From Candidatus Kapaibacterium sp. (GTDB taxonomy: Bacteria; Bacteroidota; Ignavibacteria; Kapaibacteriales; UBA4661), in assembly GCA_025455065.1 (NCBI GenBank), contig JALONG010000005.1, forward strand, positions 55,110 through 119,109: a stretch of 64,000 bases of DNA. Direction: 5' to 3'. The notes below the pieces were generated by a model, which was not told the origin of the DNA, made no database searches, and worked only from the letters and a program-made list of their open reading frames with translations. Positions 25,630-34,949 of this stretch are shown here, piece after piece (position 1 is the stretch's first letter; each line of letters opens with the position of its first letter). The position numbers and the translations under genes are program-made.

Positions 25630-25918
25630 GGTTCTTCCTTGAACAATGTAAGTATTGTCAGTTTTCTACTTAATAATCAAAAACGCCTAGAGGGAAAGGC
25701 AAAATTTTATGCAGCATGAGTGGTGCAGAGTACCTCTGACAAAGAGAATACTTTCAGAGTGGACTCATTTTTTCGCAGCACAAAATACTCAACATACAGG
25801 GAAATCCAAAGCACCTTTTTTGAATTTTCCACATTTTACCAATTTTTTGACCTTCTTTCTCCGGTTACACAATAATTCCAATTCCATGATTCGACTTGTA
25901 CAGTTCAAAATCAAGATT

Positions 25919-27853
25919 TTATGCAAGTTCCAGCCATTGCATGGTCAAATCATCAAGTTCTGTGAGGATAGTCGCCAGTTCGTCGCTGTGTTCTTTGAGC
26001 GCTTTGTAATCGGTAATTTCGCCGCTTGAAAGAAGTGTTTCTATTGCTAGTTTTCGCTTTTCGTGAGATTCTATACGCTTTTCGAGCGATTCACGCTCTT
26101 TTGTAGCTTGATATTTATTTTTGCGCGAAGTTTGCGAAACTTCTTGCGGTGTAGTAGTCGTCAGCATTTGCACTTTAGTATTTTTCTCTGCTTCCCGTGT
26201 GTTTTCCTGCTTTTGCTCTTTTTTTTCCAAGTATGCGGAATAATTACCGGGATATTGTTTAATATGTACCAAACCTTCGTCATTTGGCTCAAAAGAGTAG
26301 ATAAATTCAACGCTTCGGTCAAGAAATGCACGGTCGTGCGAAACGATAATCAATGCACCGTGAAAAAACTGTAAGTATTCTTCCAGAGCGTTCAGGGTTT
26401 GTATATCGAAATCATTCGTCGGTTCGTCCAAAATCAGCACATTCGGGTTATTCATCAACACCCTCAAAAGCCCCAATCTGCGGCGTTCTCCGCCCGATAA
26501 ATTTCCCACAAGTGAGCCAAATTGATGCGTAGGAAAATTAAATCGCTGAAGCATATCTTTTGCTGTCAAAAAGCGGTCACGCCCTACTCCTGTGTCAATA
26601 TATTCCGCGACCTCCCTCACCGCAGCAAGTACCGAAAGTGTTGGAGCAATGTCGCTGCTTTCTTGACGAAAATAGCCAATTCGCGCCGTTGTGCCGATTT
26701 TTACTGTTCCCGTGTCAGTTGGAATTTCACCAACGAGAATGTTCAGCAGCGTTGATTTTCCCGAACCGTTTGGTCCGATAATCCCGATTCTATCGCCTTT
26801 GGCGGCTTTGTAGGTAAAATTCTGAAATAGCGGTCGTCCTGCAATAGTTTTTCCGATATTGACCGCATCAATTAGCTGACTACCCGCAAACTGTGTTCCC
26901 ACCTCAATTTTAATCTGCTTGAGTTCCGTTGCTTGGCGCAAACGTTCCTGCTCATCTTGCAAATTTTTCACCCAATCCACGCGACTTTTTTGCTTTTTGC
27001 GTTGCGCTCTTGCCCCGGCTTTAATCCACGCAAGTTCTGTGCGGAGGCGGTTTTTGAGGTGGTCTGCTGTGGCTTCTTCGTTAGCAGTAATCATTGCTTT
27101 ACGCTCCACGTAATTTTCATAATTGCCGGGAAACGAAATAAGTTTTGCCCTGTCTAATTCCACAATCCGCGTCGTTACAGCATCCAAAAAATAACGGTCG
27201 TGTGTAATGAGTAAAATTGCTCTTGGCGAAGACACAAGGCGGTCTTGAAGCCATTGCACCGAATCCGCGTCCAAATGATTTGTAGGTTCATCCAAGATGA
27301 GTAAATCTACATCGGACATAAGTGTTTTTGCCAGTGCAACGCGCTTTTTTAAGCCCCCCGACAGATTACCGATGCGTTCATCAAAGCGTGAAACGCCGAG
27401 TTTTTGCAGCATTGCTTTTGCTTCATTTTCCAGTAACCATGCGCCTTCGTTGTCTAAAGCACGATTCACTTCATGAAGTTGGTGTTGGATATCGTCAGTA
27501 TTCGCGCCCTTTTCCGCGCTGAGATTATCCATAGCAGCGCACAATGCCGCATATTGTCGTAACAAAGAATATGCCTTCGGACGCGCTTGCATAACAGCAT
27601 CCAAAACAATCTCGTCATCCTGAAGCGTCGGAACTTGGCTTAAATACTCAAAAGTTGCTTCTTTATTGAACGCAACCGTTCCTTCATCCGGCGCTTCCGC
27701 GCCTGCAACGACGCGCATGAGTGTCGTTTTCCCGACCCCGTTTAAGCCGATGATACCGACGTGTTCGCCGGACTCCATTCCAAACGAAATGTTATTCAAA
27801 ATCAGAATGTCGTTGAAGGATTTACTTATCCCTGTTATCGAAAAAATAGTCAT
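25919..27853 (-). CDS. uup: ABC-F family ATPase, Uup type
   Basis: The 644-residue soluble protein has two ABC domains and no membrane part. Domain 1 has GLNGVGKTT, LSGGLKKRVALAKTL and LILDEPTNHLD. Domain 2 has GPNGSGKST, LSGGERRRLGLL and LILDEPTNDFD. The inter-domain linker (ELAWIKAGARAQRKKQKSR) and a C-terminal coiled coil point to the Uup/EttA side of ABC-F, which act on ribosomes or branched DNA. The exact role is uncertain. It is the last gene of the minus-strand run when read leftwards from the switch at 28 kb. Confidence 0.92.
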   Translation of the reverse strand: MTIFSITGISKSFNDILILNNISFGMESGEHVGIIGLNGVGKTTLMRVVAGAEAPDEGTVAFNKEATFEYLSQVPTLQDDEIVLDAVMQARPKAYSLLRQYAALCAAMDNLSAEKGANTDDIQHQLHEVNRALDNEGAWLLENEAKAMLQKLGVSRFDERIGNLSGGLKKRVALAKTLMSDVDLLILDEPTNHLDADSVQWLQDRLVSSPRAILLITHDRYFLDAVTTRIVELDRAKLISFPGNYENYVERKAMITANEEATADHLKNRLRTELAWIKAGARAQRKKQKSRVDWVKNLQDEQERLRQATELKQIKIEVGTQFAGSQLIDAVNIGKTIAGRPLFQNFTYKAAKGDRIGIIGPNGSGKSTLLNILVGEIPTDTGTVKIGTTARIGYFRQESSDIAPTLSVLAAVREVAEYIDTGVGRDRFLTAKDMLQRFNFPTHQFGSLVGNLSGGERRRLGLLRVLMNNPNVLILDEPTNDFDIQTLNALEEYLQFFHGALIIVSHDRAFLDRSVEFIYSFEPNDEGLVHIKQYPGNYSAYLEKKEQKQENTREAEKNTKVQMLTTTTPQEVSQTSRKNKYQATKERESLEKRIESHEKRKLAIETLLSSGEITDYKALKEHSDELATILTELDDLTMQWLELA

Positions 27854-28100
27854 GTTTTTTTGACGGAAGTGAAAAAATGCGCGTACAAAGATGCGAAATC
27901 ATTCTGAATACACCATAAATCCTTTATTTTGGTCAAGCCTAACATATTTTTTTTCAAAAATTTAGCGAATTATGAAAAATTATTCACCAAAATTTCTTTT
28001 TGCAGTGCTTAAACCTTTTTTATCTTGGCACGTTCAAAAAAACACTTCACTCATTTTGTAGTGATAATTTTTTTACTTACCATTTTTTGGAGTTACCATT

Positions 28101-28271
28101 ATGCGTAAACTTGGTTTTGCATTGCTCGCAGCTTTCGCATTCGCTAGCATCTCTCCTGTTTTTGCTCAAGAGAAAAAAGAAGAGAAAAAAGAAGAGATGA
28201 AGAAAGAAAAGAAAGCTAAGAAAGAGAAAAAAGAAGAGAAAAAAGAAGAAAAGAAAGAAGAGAAAAAATAA
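28101..28271 (+). CDS. Tiny secreted Lys/Glu-only protein
   Basis: A 56-codon gene with ATG at 28101 and stop TAA at 28269-28271. Residues 1-23 are a textbook signal peptide (MRKLGFALLAAFAFASISPV, then FAQ). The 33 residues after it are only Glu and Lys except one Met and one Ala, arranged as EEKK/EKKE repeats with i to i+4 opposite charges, which would form a stable single alpha helix. GGAG lies eight bases upstream of the ATG and a strong terminator follows at 28302. A good ribosome site, a clean signal peptide and a private terminator support a real gene. The function is unknown. I know no family to assign it to. Confidence 0.75.
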   Translation: MRKLGFALLAAFAFASISPVFAQEKKEEKKEEMKKEKKAKKEKKEEKKEEKKEEKK

Positions 28272-28301
28272 TTTCGACAGTGTTTCAGCACTGCGAAGTA
28301 C

Positions 28302-28335
28302 AAAGCCGGACACGTCACTGTGCCGGCTTTTTTTT
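28302..28335 (+). terminator. Rho-independent terminator of the Lys/Glu-rich gene
   Basis: The stem AAAGCCGG (28302-28309) pairs with CCGGCTTT (28323-28330), with further CAC/GTG pairing in the loop, and is followed by a run of T. It lies 30 bp after the stop of the small secreted protein and ends a monocistronic transcript. Confidence 0.88.
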
Positions 28336-28439
28336 ATTTCCTACCTATTTCCATTAGTTTGTTGGTATTGTTCTGTATTGTTTTGTATCGGATTGTTGTG
28401 TAATCTTCAATCCGCACCAACAGACTCATTGTGTATATT

Positions 28440-28936
28440 TTCCTTTTGAGTTTTTTCTAATTGTACACTTCTTGTGCTGTGTAAAAGTGGATAACCTTTT
28501 GTTTTTGTGAGCTGCCATAAGTACAGACAGGGTTTTCAAAGAGTATTGTGAAGGAAAGAAATGGTGAATATCTTCGGTATAATTTCGCGCTTCTGCACAG
28601 TTGTGGGGATTACCGAAGTTCCCCAACGCTCCTGTGTGAAAAGAGGTTGTGCTTTCCCAATCTTTCCCTCGCAATTTCCCCCAAAGTTTTGCACAGATGA
28701 GGAAAATATGTGGAAAACTTACAAGAAAATACATCATGTTGAAAAGTCATCTTGGTTATTCCCATACTTGACGCTATTTTGTGATTTCTCAAAATACCTC
28801 AAACCCGCATTGAATCGCTTTTTACTGACATTCTTTTGAAAAGTGGGAACAATGCAAAGTTTTCCACAATTTTTGAGTTTTGCACCGAATTTTCCACAAA
28901 TTTTCCCTTCTTACACTTTTTCTTTCCCCACACATT
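28440..28936. other. AT-rich intergenic region with DnaA-box-like 9-mers, possible replication origin
   Basis: No convincing gene lies between 28336 and 28936. TTTTCCACA occurs exactly at 28860-28868 and 28890-28898 (30 bp apart) and as its complement at 28709-28717. AGTGGATAA (one mismatch to the complement of TTATCCACA) is at 28486-28494. Weaker matches are near 28602 and 28924. The stretch lies where gene direction switches from mostly minus (left) to mostly plus (right), the arrangement expected at a bacterial origin. dnaA, dnaN and gyrB are not nearby. The right end also holds the promoter of the dipeptidase gene. Confidence 0.4.
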
Positions 28937-30307
28937 ATGAGTAATGTTCTTGCCTATATTGAACAGCACCATGCTGCGCATATTGAAGAATTGAAAGATT
29001 TTCTGCGTATTCCAAGTGTCAGCACCGCGCCCGAACATAAACAAGACGTGTTACGCTGTGCCGAATGGGTTGCTTCTTCGATGAAATCCGTCGGTTTAGA
29101 AAATGTGCAGATTTTTCCTACCGAAGGGCATCCTGTTGTGTATGGCGAAAATCTTCAAGCAGGTAAAAACGCTCCGACGGTCTTATTTTACGGGCATTAT
29201 GACGTGCAGCCCGTGGATCCTCTTCACCTCTGGACGAGTAAGCCTTTTGAACCGACAATACGCGACGGCAAAATTTTTGCGCGTGGCGCTGTGGATGACA
29301 AGGGACAAGTGTTTATGCAACTTAAAAGCCTCGAAGCACATTTGAAAACCAACGGAAAACTGCCTGTGAATGTCAAAGTATTGATTGAAGGAGAGGAAGA
29401 AATCGGTAGTGTTAATTTAGAAGCGTTTTTGCGCAAAAATGCTTCTATGCTTGCGGCAGACACGGTGCTTATTTCCGATACTGCGATGTTTGCCGATGAA
29501 GTACCGTCTTTGTGTTACGGCTTGCGCGGCTTGTGTTATATGGAAATGACCGTGACCGGACCCAACCGCGATTTACACTCCGGCGTGTTTGGTGGAGCGG
29601 TGGCAAATCCCGGCAACGCACTTGCAAACATTATTGCTCATCTCACCGATGAATACGGAAGAATCACGATTCCGGGCTTTTATGACGATGTTCTTGCGCT
29701 TACGCCCGAAGAGCGCGAACAATATCGTAATCTTCCTCACGATGAATCTGCATACTGCCGCGATTTGAACATTCCCGCTACCGACGGCGAGTTTGGGTAT
29801 TCTACATTGGAAAAAACTTCTGCACGCCCGACGTTGGATGTAAACGGGATTTGGGGCGGTTTTATGGGCGAAGGTGCAAAAACGGTCTTGCCCTCGAAGG
29901 CTTCTGCAAAAGTATCTATGAGGCTTGTGCCGAATCAAGACCCACAAGATATTGCACGGAAATTTGAAGCGTACGTGCGTCGCATTGCTCCACCAACGGT
30001 GCATATCGAAGTAACGGAACTGCACGGAGGTCGCCCTGCTATTACGCCCACAGACAGCAAAGGTGTTCGCGCTGCGCTTTGTGCAATGGAACGTGCTTTT
30101 GGAAAAAAACCGTTTTTAACCCGTGAAGGCGGTTCTATTCCTATTGTTCTGCTCTTTCAAACAATCCTCAATGCACCTGTTGTACTGATGGGAATGGGCT
30201 TAAATAGTGAGAATCTACACTCGCCCGACGAACACTTTACGCTGAAGAATTTTTATCGCGGAATTATCGCTTCTGCGCTTTTTTATGAGGAACTTACCAA
30301 AGCATAA
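28937..30307 (+). CDS. M20-family dipeptidase/metallopeptidase
   Basis: The 456-residue protein belongs to the dizinc M20 peptidases (carnosinase/PepV-like dipeptidase branch, PF01546 with an M20 dimerisation domain). Seen are LRIPSVST near the N-terminus, YGHYDVQP (metal His and adjacent Asp), RGAVDDKGQ (bridging Asp), EGEEEIGS (catalytic Glu then metal Glu), the internal lid domain (about 200-330) and a late EGGSIPIV and LHSPDEHF (metal His). It is probably cytoplasmic, because no signal peptide is seen from the chosen ATG at 28937. A TTG-initiated extension of 19 codons is rejected as untranslated leader. Confidence 0.92.
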   Translation: MSNVLAYIEQHHAAHIEELKDFLRIPSVSTAPEHKQDVLRCAEWVASSMKSVGLENVQIFPTEGHPVVYGENLQAGKNAPTVLFYGHYDVQPVDPLHLWTSKPFEPTIRDGKIFARGAVDDKGQVFMQLKSLEAHLKTNGKLPVNVKVLIEGEEEIGSVNLEAFLRKNASMLAADTVLISDTAMFADEVPSLCYGLRGLCYMEMTVTGPNRDLHSGVFGGAVANPGNALANIIAHLTDEYGRITIPGFYDDVLALTPEEREQYRNLPHDESAYCRDLNIPATDGEFGYSTLEKTSARPTLDVNGIWGGFMGEGAKTVLPSKASAKVSMRLVPNQDPQDIARKFEAYVRRIAPPTVHIEVTELHGGRPAITPTDSKGVRAALCAMERAFGKKPFLTREGGSIPIVLLFQTILNAPVVLMGMGLNSENLHSPDEHFTLKNFYRGIIASALFYEELTKA

Positions 30308-30316
30308 CCAACAATG

Positions 30317-30428
30317 GTAGTGTTAAGGTTTAAGTGATGAGTGTTGAGTGCAGAAACTTTAAGTTTCTTTTTATCAATCGCTTATCGTTTCTTTTCCTCA
30401 ACACTTATCACTCAACATTTAATACTAC
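30317..30428. repeat. 112-bp imperfect inverted repeat
   Basis: Two 32-base arms (30317-30348 and 30397-30428) are complementary at 26 of 32 positions, with the best part being GAGTGTTGAG / CTCAACACT and neighbours. About 48 bases lie between them. The element ends 10 bp before the next start codon. It has the form of a small MITE or other palindromic repeat. Confidence 0.6.
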
Positions 30429-30438
30429 TCCGTCATCT

Positions 30439-32712
30439 ATGGGCAAAGGCGAACAAACACTGTTCGAGAAACTCGAAACCGAACTCGAAAAAGAAACCGA
30501 AGAGGAACTTTCCACGAGCGGCGAAGGCTGGCGCTATATGCGCAGTGTGCGGATTGGTATCATCACCGCCACGACAATTTTGGTAACGGTGTTTTTTCCC
30601 TTGAATCGGAGCTTATACCAGCAACTCAGTGTTGGTGCGGAATGGCAGCAAGAATCGCTCGTGGCGGAAGTAAACTTTCCTATTTACAAGCCCAAAATGC
30701 AGTACGACGCGGAAGTGCGCATAGCGCAAGAGCAGGCTACACCTGTCTTTCTCGCAGGAAATGAGAATGATTCCGGTTTGGAGGTGTTAAACGAAATTGC
30801 GCAAATACTCTCAAGCAAAGAAGCATCAGACCCTGCACAAATTCAGCGTGTAACGGGCTTTTCCGTAGAAAATCTTGCGCGACTTTTTGCCCTTCCCGAT
30901 GCGCGTCGAATCCAGAAAATGCGTCATATTCTCCAGCGTTGTACTGCTTTGCAGACCGCAGTGTATCGGCAAGGATTGATTGATATTGCGCGACCGTCGG
31001 TCAAAACCGCACAAATTATTCTACGCCGCTCTGCTACCGTTGAAGAAGTCTTGCAAACCACCCAACTCTATGATTCAAGCCGCTTTCGTGCTGCGTTTGA
31101 TGAAATGCTCCGACAAGATTTTGATGACGTAGAACGCGCACTCGCAGCAGACCTGTTGCCGAAACTTCTCCGTCCGAATATCCTTTTTTCACCTGCCTAC
31201 ACCCAAGAAGCACAGCGCCTTGCAGCCGAATCTGTTCCCAAAACTCTCGGAATGGTGCGGCGTGGTGAGACGATTATTGCCAAAGGCGAAACCATTTCTG
31301 CCTTAGCGCTGAATAAACTCCGCTCTTCCGAATATACCCGTTTTCTGTATTACAGCGAATATCAGGCGCTTGGCTCTTTTGCCGCGAATTTGCTTCACGC
31401 AGCACTTATTTACTCCATTTTGTTGGTGTATCTTTACATCATTCGCAAACGCCTCTTTTACGATAACGCGCAACTTGCCGGACTAAGCGCTGTATTCCTT
31501 GTAACAGGCTTCCTTGCTTGGATTGTGAGTATTATTCCCACCCAATTACCGCTTCAGTATTTTGTGATGATTCCGGCTATTGCGATGCTTATTGCGATAG
31601 TCTATGATTCGCGGACAACTTCGATTGCAACTATTTCACTGGCACTTTTGGCAGCCGCCATTCGTGGGCGCGATTACGAAATAGCGCTTGCAATGGTTCT
31701 TGCAGGCACATTTGCCGGCTACACCGTGCGGGATTTACGCAGCCGGACGCAGCTATTTCAGTCTATTGGGTTTATTATGATTGGCTACACGGTCTCTGCG
31801 GCGATGTTTGCGCTGAAATACAGCACTCCCATTGGGTTGCTCGGATTACAACTTGCTTTTGCTGCTCTCAGTGCCGTTTTAAGCCCTTTGGCGACCTTTG
31901 GTGTGTTGTATTTATTGGAGCGAATGTTCAAGATTACATCGGATTTGTTGCTTCTGGAATATGACAATTTGAACCATCCACTTTTGACCGAACTCAACGA
32001 AAAAGCGCCCGGCACTTATCAACATACGCTCATGGTAGCACGTTTGGCAGAAAGTGCTGCCTTGGCGATAGATGCAAACTCCATCCTCGTCAAAGTGGGT
32101 GCGCTGTTTCACGATGTGGGAAAAGTGCGGAAAGCCGAATATTTTGTGGAAAATCAAATCAATATCGGCAACAAACACGACAAAATTTCGCCGTACAAAA
32201 GTGCTGCGATTATCCGCCAACACGTGCAGGAAGGGCTTGTACTGGGGCAACATTACAAACTGCCGCAGCGTATTATTGATTTTATCCCGATGCACCATGG
32301 AACGATGCTCATTCGCTATTTCTACGTCAAAGCACTTGATGAAGCCGCCGCCAAATCTACACCGGAGCAGGAATTGACTGTTGCGGAAGAGGATTTTCGC
32401 TACACCGGACCGCGCCCCAATAGCAAAGAAACAGGGATTTTGATGCTTGCCGATGCCGTCGAAGCTGTTTCGCACGTCATTGACACCAACGACCGCGACG
32501 AATTGGAAGAAGCAATAGATAAAATTTTTGAAGAGCGCTTTGCCGATAAACAGTTGGAAGAGTGTGATTTAACAATGCAGGAAATGGCGCTTATCAGGGA
32601 ATCATTTGTGAAAAATCTGCTCGGTACAGGGCATCAGCGTGTGAAATACAAAGCCATTCCGAAGGAGGAAAAAGAAGACCACCGCGACGAAGTTGGTGAT
32701 GCTGCGGAGTAG
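30439..32712 (+). CDS. 7TM-HD phosphohydrolase (PgpH/YqfF family)
   Basis: The 757-residue membrane protein has an N-terminal helix (about 38-58), an extracytoplasmic 7TMR-HDED-like domain (about 65-300), seven or so membrane helices (about 305-500) and a C-terminal HD domain. The HD core includes GTYQHTLMV, HDVGK (His558-Asp559) and MHHGT, the metal-binding histidine set of the HDIG group. Characterised relatives such as PgpH of Listeria degrade the second messenger c-di-AMP. The ATG at 30439 is preferred, as upstream codons lie in the inverted repeat. The C-terminus is strongly acidic. Confidence 0.92.
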   Translation: MGKGEQTLFEKLETELEKETEEELSTSGEGWRYMRSVRIGIITATTILVTVFFPLNRSLYQQLSVGAEWQQESLVAEVNFPIYKPKMQYDAEVRIAQEQATPVFLAGNENDSGLEVLNEIAQILSSKEASDPAQIQRVTGFSVENLARLFALPDARRIQKMRHILQRCTALQTAVYRQGLIDIARPSVKTAQIILRRSATVEEVLQTTQLYDSSRFRAAFDEMLRQDFDDVERALAADLLPKLLRPNILFSPAYTQEAQRLAAESVPKTLGMVRRGETIIAKGETISALALNKLRSSEYTRFLYYSEYQALGSFAANLLHAALIYSILLVYLYIIRKRLFYDNAQLAGLSAVFLVTGFLAWIVSIIPTQLPLQYFVMIPAIAMLIAIVYDSRTTSIATISLALLAAAIRGRDYEIALAMVLAGTFAGYTVRDLRSRTQLFQSIGFIMIGYTVSAAMFALKYSTPIGLLGLQLAFAALSAVLSPLATFGVLYLLERMFKITSDLLLLEYDNLNHPLLTELNEKAPGTYQHTLMVARLAESAALAIDANSILVKVGALFHDVGKVRKAEYFVENQINIGNKHDKISPYKSAAIIRQHVQEGLVLGQHYKLPQRIIDFIPMHHGTMLIRYFYVKALDEAAAKSTPEQELTVAEEDFRYTGPRPNSKETGILMLADAVEAVSHVIDTNDRDELEEAIDKIFEERFADKQLEECDLTMQEMALIRESFVKNLLGTGHQRVKYKAIPKEEKEDHRDEVGDAAE

Positions 32713-32862
32713 TCTGCAGTGCTGTTATGTTGTGCAAATTAAAGAATGTGGAAAAGTTTTGGCTACGACAAAATAATTCCGTATTTTAATAATCTTTCGC
32801 AAAAATTCCGTAATGCCTCCCAAAGGCGTACATTTTTTTCAAGTTGTTCATGCGCTAACGTC

Positions 32863-34239
32863 ATGTTTGAGAATATACAAACTCGAATTGAAGGAGCAAT
32901 CAAGCGGATTCGCGGTCAGGCAAAAATCACCGAAGAAAACATCGGTGAAGCATTGCAAGAAGTCCGTGATGCGCTCTTGGATGCCGACGTAAATTTCCAC
33001 GTTGCCAAAAAGTTTATTGACGACGTGCGGGAAAAAGCGCTTGGGCAGGAAGTACAAGGAAAAATCACGCCCGGACAACTTATTGTAAAGATTATTCACG
33101 ATGAGATGGTCGCACTCATGGGCAGTACACGCTCTGCGATTGCGATGTCCGCGCAGCCGCCTACAATCATCATGGTTGCGGGTCTGCAAGGTTCGGGAAA
33201 AACAACGTTTTGCGGTAAACTCGCCAAAAACTTAAAAAAGCAGGGCAAACAGCCGCTTTTGGTTGCCGGAGACATTTATCGTCCTGCGGCTGTCGAGCAG
33301 TTGAAAGTTTTGGCGCAGCAAATCACAATTCCCGTGTACGCGCAAGAAGGTAAAAATCCTGTGGAATTGGCAAAAGAAGCGATTGATTATGCCAAGCGAT
33401 ATGCCCGCGATGTGGTGATTATTGACACTGCCGGTCGTCTCAGCATTGACGAAGAGATGATGCAGGAAGCGGAAAATATCAAAAATACCGTCAAGCCGCA
33501 TGAAATCTTGTTTGTCTGTGATTCGATGACCGGACAAGATGCGGTAAATACCGCAAAAGCCTTTAACGACCGCCTCGCTTTTAACGGTGTTGTGCTGACC
33601 AAAATGGACGGCGACACACGCGGTGGTGCGGCGCTTTCGATTCGCTCCGTCGTACAAAAGCCGATTAAGTTCATCAGCACAGGCGAAAAACTCGACAATT
33701 TAGAAGCGTTCTACCCCGACCGTATTGCGTCGCGGATTTTAGGCATGGGTGATATCCTGACGCTTGTAGAACGCGCCCAGTCGGAGTTTGACGAAGAGCA
33801 AGCGAAAAAACTTGAGCAAAAAATCCTCAAAAATGAGTTCAATCTTGACGACTTCTTGGAACAAATTCAGCAGATGAAAAAAATGGGTTCGATACGGGAT
33901 TTGCTGGGAATGTTGCCGGGTATGGACAAGGCATTGCGCAACGTGCAAGTAGATGAAAAAGCACTTGGTCGCGTGGAGGCAATTATCCACTCTATGACCA
34001 AACAAGAGCGCAAACAACCGAAAATCATTAACGGTTCGCGCCGCAAACGTATTGCAATGGGTAGCGGAACAAGCATCCAAGATGTAAACCGTATGCTCAA
34101 GCAATTTGAGGATATGCAAAAAATGATGAAGCAACTTACTAAAGGCGGCGGCAAAATGAATGCTCTCAAAAATATGATGGGACAAGCCGGAATCTCGCCC
34201 GCAGGCATGATGCCGCAACAAGGTCGCTTCCGCCGATAA
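32863..34239 (+). CDS. ffh: Signal recognition particle GTPase Ffh
   Basis: Ffh binds signal sequences and 4.5S RNA and targets ribosomes to FtsY and the membrane. The 458-residue protein has the N domain (about 1-85), the G domain with GLQGSGKTT (G1), DTAGR (G3) and TKMDGDTRGG (G4 region), then the Met-rich M domain (about 310-458) with GSIRDLLGMLPGM and MGSGTSIQDVNRMLKQF. The ATG at 32863 gives the family N-terminus MFENIQTRIEGAIKRI. An upstream in-frame start adds 39 unrelated residues. rpsP follows after 105 bp, a conserved order. Confidence 0.97.
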   Translation: MFENIQTRIEGAIKRIRGQAKITEENIGEALQEVRDALLDADVNFHVAKKFIDDVREKALGQEVQGKITPGQLIVKIIHDEMVALMGSTRSAIAMSAQPPTIIMVAGLQGSGKTTFCGKLAKNLKKQGKQPLLVAGDIYRPAAVEQLKVLAQQITIPVYAQEGKNPVELAKEAIDYAKRYARDVVIIDTAGRLSIDEEMMQEAENIKNTVKPHEILFVCDSMTGQDAVNTAKAFNDRLAFNGVVLTKMDGDTRGGAALSIRSVVQKPIKFISTGEKLDNLEAFYPDRIASRILGMGDILTLVERAQSEFDEEQAKKLEQKILKNEFNLDDFLEQIQQMKKMGSIRDLLGMLPGMDKALRNVQVDEKALGRVEAIIHSMTKQERKQPKIINGSRRKRIAMGSGTSIQDVNRMLKQFEDMQKMMKQLTKGGGKMNALKNMMGQAGISPAGMMPQQGRFRR

Positions 34240-34344
34240 AATTTGACACCGAAAAATCGTTCCCAGCCCGCATAAAACCACTGTTTTCGGGCGAAAACGT
34301 TAAGATTTATCTCTTATTTCTTTCACTCTTAACCTCATTGGAAC

Positions 34345-34845
34345 ATGGTTAAACTTCGTCTTCGTCGTCGTGGTCGCAAACAAGCGCCCATTTACGACAT
34401 TGTGGCAATGGACAGCCGCAAAACCCGCGACGGTGCGTTCTTAGAGCGCGTTGGTCAATATAATCCGATTGGTTTTCCCTCGAAAGTTGTGCTTGACCAT
34501 GACCGTGCTTTGGCATGGCTCAAAATGGGCGCACAGCCGACAGATATGACACGTGCTATTCTCAGCCACGAGGGCGTTCTTTTGCAACTCCATTTGGAGC
34601 GCAAAGGCAAATCAACGGCGGAAATTGCTGAAGCACTCACCAAGCACAAAGAAACCGTGCTGAATCGCGTTGAGCGCAAAGGCAAAAAGCGCCAAAACAA
34701 ACTCAGCAAAAAGAAAAAATCAGCAATCGAAGCAGAAAAGAAAGCTGCGGAAGATGCAAAAGCTGCTGAGGCTGCCGCCAAAGAAGCCGCAGCGAAAGCT
34801 GCAGCAGAAGCCGCCGCCGCACCTGCTGAAACAAGCGCTGAATAA
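34345..34845 (+). CDS. rpsP: 30S ribosomal protein S16 with C-terminal extension
   Basis: The N-terminal 85 residues are S16 (KLRLRRRGRKQAPIYDIVAMDSR, split here: KLRLRRRGRKQAP and IYDIVAMDSR; then RVGQYNP). The protein is 166 residues instead of the usual 80-90 because of a Lys/Ala/Glu-rich tail (about 110-166), as seen in S16 of several Bacteroidetes-related groups. rimM, trmD and rplS, which often follow rpsP, are absent. A strong terminator ends the transcript right after it. Confidence 0.96.
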   Translation: MVKLRLRRRGRKQAPIYDIVAMDSRKTRDGAFLERVGQYNPIGFPSKVVLDHDRALAWLKMGAQPTDMTRAILSHEGVLLQLHLERKGKSTAEIAEALTKHKETVLNRVERKGKKRQNKLSKKKKSAIEAEKKAAEDAKAAEAAAKEAAAKAAAEAAAAPAETSAE

Positions 34846-34867
34846 AGTATTGTCGCTGAAAGCAACA

Positions 34868-34910
34868 CAAAGCCCCGTCAATCAATGTATTGATGGGGCT
34901 TTGGTGTTTT
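34868..34910 (+). terminator. Rho-independent terminator after rpsP
   Basis: The 15-bp stem CAAAGCCCCGTCAAT (34868-34882) pairs with 34889-34903, with one G-T pair. The loop is CAATGT, and GTGTTTT follows. It lies 23 bp after the rpsP stop. Confidence 0.88.
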
Positions 34911-34949
34911 GATAGGTGTTGTTATGCCTAATCATCGGTCTTCTTGGTC

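Noticed and set aside
28169..28268. Simple-sequence AG-rich tract read as non-coding microsatellite
   Set aside because: It is in frame with a signal peptide, ribosome site and stop codon, and is followed by a terminator, so coding is the better reading.
28561..28839. Open frame of 92 codons in the candidate origin region
   Set aside because: Phe/Cys/Lys-rich with no recognisable pattern and no ribosome site. It overlaps the DnaA-box-like sites, so I treat the stretch as non-coding.
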